Below, one piece after another: positions 61,384-64,000 of a stretch of DNA of 64,000 nucleotides. Location of the stretch: assembly GCF_001424755.1 (NCBI RefSeq), contig NZ_LMRF01000002.1:75556-139555 (forward strand), read 5' to 3'. Source of the stretch: Marmoricola sp. Leaf446. GTDB lineage: Bacteria; Actinomycetota; Actinomycetes; Propionibacteriales; Nocardioidaceae. The stretch's first letter is position 1; each line of letters opens with the position of its first letter. The translations under genes were made by a program, and so were the position numbers. The notes under the pieces are model-generated. The model worked only from the letters and a program-made list of their open reading frames with translations. It was not told the DNA's origin and did no database searches.

Positions 61384-63561
61384 ATGCAGCAGGGCCAGTC
61401 GTCCGACGACCCCGTCGTGCTGCGCGCCCACCGGCGTACGCCGACCCCACCCGCTCCGGTGCGGGTGACGCTGCTGCTCCTCGCCGTCGTCGTCGCCGCG
61501 TGGCTGGGATCGCTCTCGATCGCCCCCGACGGGCTGGTCCCCGCGGTGTGGCCCGCCGGTGGTCTGGCCGCCGGCATGCTGCTGGTCTCCCCGCGCCGGT
61601 GGCGGCTGCCACTGGTCGGCGTGGTCGGCGTGGTCGGGGTGCTGGCCCACGTCGGCGTCGGGCTCCCGCTGCCGGCCGCGGCGGGTGCGGGCGCGGCGTA
61701 CGCCCTGGCCTCGTGGACCACCCGCTGCCTGCTGGTGCGGGGCCACACCGGCCGCGTGGCGCTGCTCGAGCCGGGCGACGTGTCGCGAATGATCGGCGCG
61801 GTCGCTGGCGGCAGCCTGGTCGCGGGCGGCGGTCTGGCGCTCACGGCGGTGCTCACCGGCCACGGGCGACCCTGGCTGACGCTGCTCTCGGGCTTCGGCT
61901 CCACCGCCGCGGCCACGCTGGTGCTGCTGCCGCTGTTCCTCCGGACGCTGCCGTACGCCGCCCTCAGCGGCACCCGCGAGCGGCTCGCGCAGGCCGTGAT
62001 CACCGTGGGCACGACGTCGGCGGTCTTCCTGGCCACCGACGTCCCGCCGGTGGTGTTCGTGGTGATGCCGATGTTCGCCTGGCACGCCTACCGCGGCTCG
62101 CTGCGCGGCGCGACGGTGCTGCTCACGGTGGTGGCCGCGATCGGCACCGCCGTCACCGAGCTGGGGCACGGCCCGATCTGGTCGCTGGGCCCGCGCTACG
62201 ACCTCGCACCCGAGCTGGTCGACGGGGTGCTGCAGCTGTTCGTCATCGACTGCGCGCTGATCCTCCTCCCGCTGTCCGCGATGGTCACCCAGCAGCGCGC
62301 CGCGGCCGCCCGGGCGCGCGCGGAGCGGCAGACCCTCGAGCGGGTCGTCTACTCCGCGGCCGGCACCGCTATCGTGGCGACCGACCGCGCCGGGCTGATC
62401 ACGGTGTTCAACCCGCAGGCCGAGGAGGTCTTCGGCCGCCCCGGCGCCGAGGCCATCGGCCGACCCGCCGACCTGCTGTGGTCCACGACCGAGCTGCGCC
62501 AGCAGGCCCGGGACCTCGGCACCGACGCCGACGTCCCGAGCCTGTGCCGCGCCGCGGTCGCCTCGGGGGAGCTCGACCGGCTCTGGCACCTCGGGGCCGG
62601 CGAGGAGGCCCGGGTGCTGCGGATGATCGTCTCCCCGCTGCCAGACGCCGACGGCGCCGAGACGGGCTACCTGATGACCGCCGAGGACGTCACCGAGCGC
62701 GAGGCGGCGCAGCGGGTGCTGGTGCAGACCCTGGAGCACCAGCGCGTGGCCGTCGCCCGGCTGCAGGAGCTGGAGCGGGTCAAGGGCGACTTCGTATCCA
62801 CCGTCAGCCACGAGCTGCGGACGCCGATCACCAGCATCATCGGCTACACCGAGGTCCTCGAGGACGGCATGGTCGGTGAGCTGAGCGAGGCCCAGCTCGA
62901 CATCGTCGACCGGGTCGACCGCAACGGCCGGCGGCTGCTGCTGCTGGTCGAGGACCTGCTGACGCTCTCCCAGATCGAGACCTCGCGGCTGGAGATCCAG
63001 CCCGAGCCGATCGACCTGCGCGAGGTGCTGCGCGGTGCCCACGACGCGATCTCGGCCACCGTCGGGCAGCGGCTGCTCGACGTCACCCTCACGCTGCCGG
63101 CGGCGCCCGCGCGCCACGACGGCGACCCGCGCCAGCTCGAGCGGATGGTCACCAACCTGCTCACCAACGCGGTCAAGTTCACCCCCGACGGCGGGGAGGT
63201 CCGGATCGGGCTGCGCGCCGAGGGGGGCCAGAGCGTCATCACCGTGGCCGACACCGGCATCGGCATCCCCGAGGCCGAGCAGGAGCAGCTGTTCACCCGG
63301 TTCTTCCGGTCCAGCACCGCCACCGAGCAGGCCATCCCCGGCACCGGCCTGGGGCTCACCATCGCCCGTGCGATCGTCGCGCTGCACGGCGGGACGGTCA
63401 GCATCGCCTCCCGCGACGGGCACGGCACGACGGTGCGGGTGCAGCTGCCGCCCGGCGTGCCGACGGTGGTCGCGGAGCGCGCGCCCGACGTGGCCGCGGG
63501 CGACGTGCCGACCCTCGTCGTGGCACCCGAGCCCGGCGGCGTCGGGACCAGCGTCGCCTGA
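61384..63561 (+). CDS. MASE1-PAS sensor histidine kinase
   Basis: Membrane sensor of 725 residues. About eight helices form a MASE1-type input domain (residues about 20-300; WLGSLSIAPDGLVPAVWPAG, then GGLAAGMLLVSPRRWRLP). A PAS domain follows (about 318-430; VYSAAGTAIVATDRAGLITV, then PQAEEVFGR). HisKA carries the phosphorylated His in FVSTVSHELRTPITSIIGYT (about residue 475). The ATPase domain has NLLTNAVKFTPDGGEV, VADTGIGIPEAEQEQLF and GTGLGLTIARAIVALHGG. No response regulator gene is adjacent, so this is an orphan kinase in this window. ATG 61384 follows GGTGAGGG. The signal is unknown. Confidence 0.9.
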   Translation: MQQGQSSDDPVVLRAHRRTPTPPAPVRVTLLLLAVVVAAWLGSLSIAPDGLVPAVWPAGGLAAGMLLVSPRRWRLPLVGVVGVVGVLAHVGVGLPLPAAAGAGAAYALASWTTRCLLVRGHTGRVALLEPGDVSRMIGAVAGGSLVAGGGLALTAVLTGHGRPWLTLLSGFGSTAAATLVLLPLFLRTLPYAALSGTRERLAQAVITVGTTSAVFLATDVPPVVFVVMPMFAWHAYRGSLRGATVLLTVVAAIGTAVTELGHGPIWSLGPRYDLAPELVDGVLQLFVIDCALILLPLSAMVTQQRAAAARARAERQTLERVVYSAAGTAIVATDRAGLITVFNPQAEEVFGRPGAEAIGRPADLLWSTTELRQQARDLGTDADVPSLCRAAVASGELDRLWHLGAGEEARVLRMIVSPLPDADGAETGYLMTAEDVTEREAAQRVLVQTLEHQRVAVARLQELERVKGDFVSTVSHELRTPITSIIGYTEVLEDGMVGELSEAQLDIVDRVDRNGRRLLLLVEDLLTLSQIETSRLEIQPEPIDLREVLRGAHDAISATVGQRLLDVTLTLPAAPARHDGDPRQLERMVTNLLTNAVKFTPDGGEVRIGLRAEGGQSVITVADTGIGIPEAEQEQLFTRFFRSSTATEQAIPGTGLGLTIARAIVALHGGTVSIASRDGHGTTVRVQLPPGVPTVVAERAPDVAAGDVPTLVVAPEPGGVGTSVA

Positions 63562-63570
63562 GGCCGGCGG

Positions 63571-64000
63571 CTACTGCGCCAGGCCGTAGAGCCGGTCGCC
63601 GGCATCTCCCAGGCCCGGCACGATGTAGCCGCGCTCGTCCAGCTTCTCGTCCTGCGCGGCGGTCACCACGGTGACCGGCACGTCGACGCCCGCGAGACCG
63701 CGCTCGAGGTTGGCCACGCCCTCGGGGGCGACCAGCAGGCAGATGCAGGTGATGTGGTCCGCGCCGCGGTCGGTGAGGAAGCGGATCGCGGCGGCGAGGG
63801 TGCCGCCGGTGGCCAGCATCGGGTCGAGCACGTAGCACTGGCGGCCGCTCAGGTCGACGGGCAGCCGTTCGGCGTACGTCGAGGCCTCGAGCGTCTCCTC
63901 GTTGCGCACCATGCCCAGGAACCCGACCTCGGCCGTGGGCACCAGCCGCATCATGCCCTCGAGCATGCCGAGGCCGGCGCGCAGGATCGGCACCACCAGC
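63571..64000 (-). CDS. upp: Uracil phosphoribosyltransferase (3' part; continues past the window)
   Basis: Salvage enzyme that joins uracil to PRPP to make UMP. Only about 143 C-terminal residues are inside the window; the frame runs off the right edge. [20 protein letters not shown], the PRPP loop [20 protein letters not shown] and the uracil-binding C-terminus [18 protein letters not shown] are all typical. The GTG at 63994-63996 is an internal Val (VPILRAG), not a start. It converges with the histidine kinase gene, nine bases between stop codons. Confidence 0.92.
   Translation of the reverse strand, partial: LVVPILRAGLGMLEGMMRLVPTAEVGFLGMVRNEETLEASTYAERLPVDLSGRQCYVLDPMLATGGTLAAAIRFLTDRGADHITCICLLVAPEGVANLERGLAGVDVPVTVVTAAQDEKLDERGYIVPGLGDAGDRLYGLAQ

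Overview
This is about 64 kb of very GC-rich actinobacterial chromosome. Coding density is high (no gene-free stretch reaches 300 bases), and many neighbouring genes overlap by ATGA or GTGA. A TAGGGT-type -10 box lies 6-7 bases before many start codons, the signature of leaderless transcription. Trehalose-from-glycogen genes, MenB, a split Pnt transhydrogenase, an LPQTG protein and this base composition together suggest a Nocardioides-like member of the Actinomycetota. That placement is inference, not measured. I saw no tRNA, rRNA, CRISPR array, phage or insertion sequence.

Layout. 0.2-4.2 kb: glycine-betaine/choline-type ABC importer (permease, ATPase, permease, lipoprotein), closed by a strong terminator. 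4.3-7.0 kb: CoA-transferase III/racemase, a Cys-cluster pentapeptide protein and an SDR, facing a serine hydrolase (7.0-8.5). 8.6-12.1 kb: fadA-fadB beta-oxidation pair. 12.3-16.8 kb: ABC-2 exporter, small LPQTG protein, DUF4012 protein. 16.9-20.7 kb: ACAD11-like dehydrogenase, SDR, APH-type kinase and histidine phosphatase in one tight operon. 20.8-24.4 kb: MMPL transporter facing away from a MarR regulator, then an SDR. 24.5-26.6 kb: two bacterial PH-domain membrane proteins. 26.7-35.2 kb: recC-recB-recD. 35.2-38.6 kb: choline-sulfatase, then a flavin monooxygenase with its FMN reductase. 38.6-42.0 kb: acyl-CoA ligase, SDR and M15-peptidase lipoprotein. 42.1-48.4 kb: glgX-treY-treZ. 48.6-54.8 kb: 2'-5' RNA ligase, photolyase, CPBP protease, NAD-binding protein, ACT protein, SnoaL-like protein, deazaflavin-type oxidoreductase, menB. 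54.8-58.2 kb: lipoprotein, SnoaL-tailed ECF sigma factor with a DUF1059-like gene, sirtuin, VIT1-family transporter. 58.3-64 kb: pntAA-pntAB-pntB, a MASE1 histidine kinase, and the edge of upp.

Themes. Osmolyte handling recurs: betaine-type import, choline-sulfate hydrolysis and trehalose from glycogen. So does acyl-CoA catabolism: racemase, fadAB, the ACAD11-like operon and an acyl-CoA ligase with an SDR. The racemase and fadAB share an almost identical 17-base dyad at their promoters, so one regulator probably controls both.

The most interesting non-coding signals are that shared operator; two ECF promoter copies (GGTCACA-N16-CGTC), one before the sigma gene and one inside its last codons; and two families of intergenic palindromic repeats, each present twice in opposite orientation. 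Functions are assigned by reading motifs; no database search was run.
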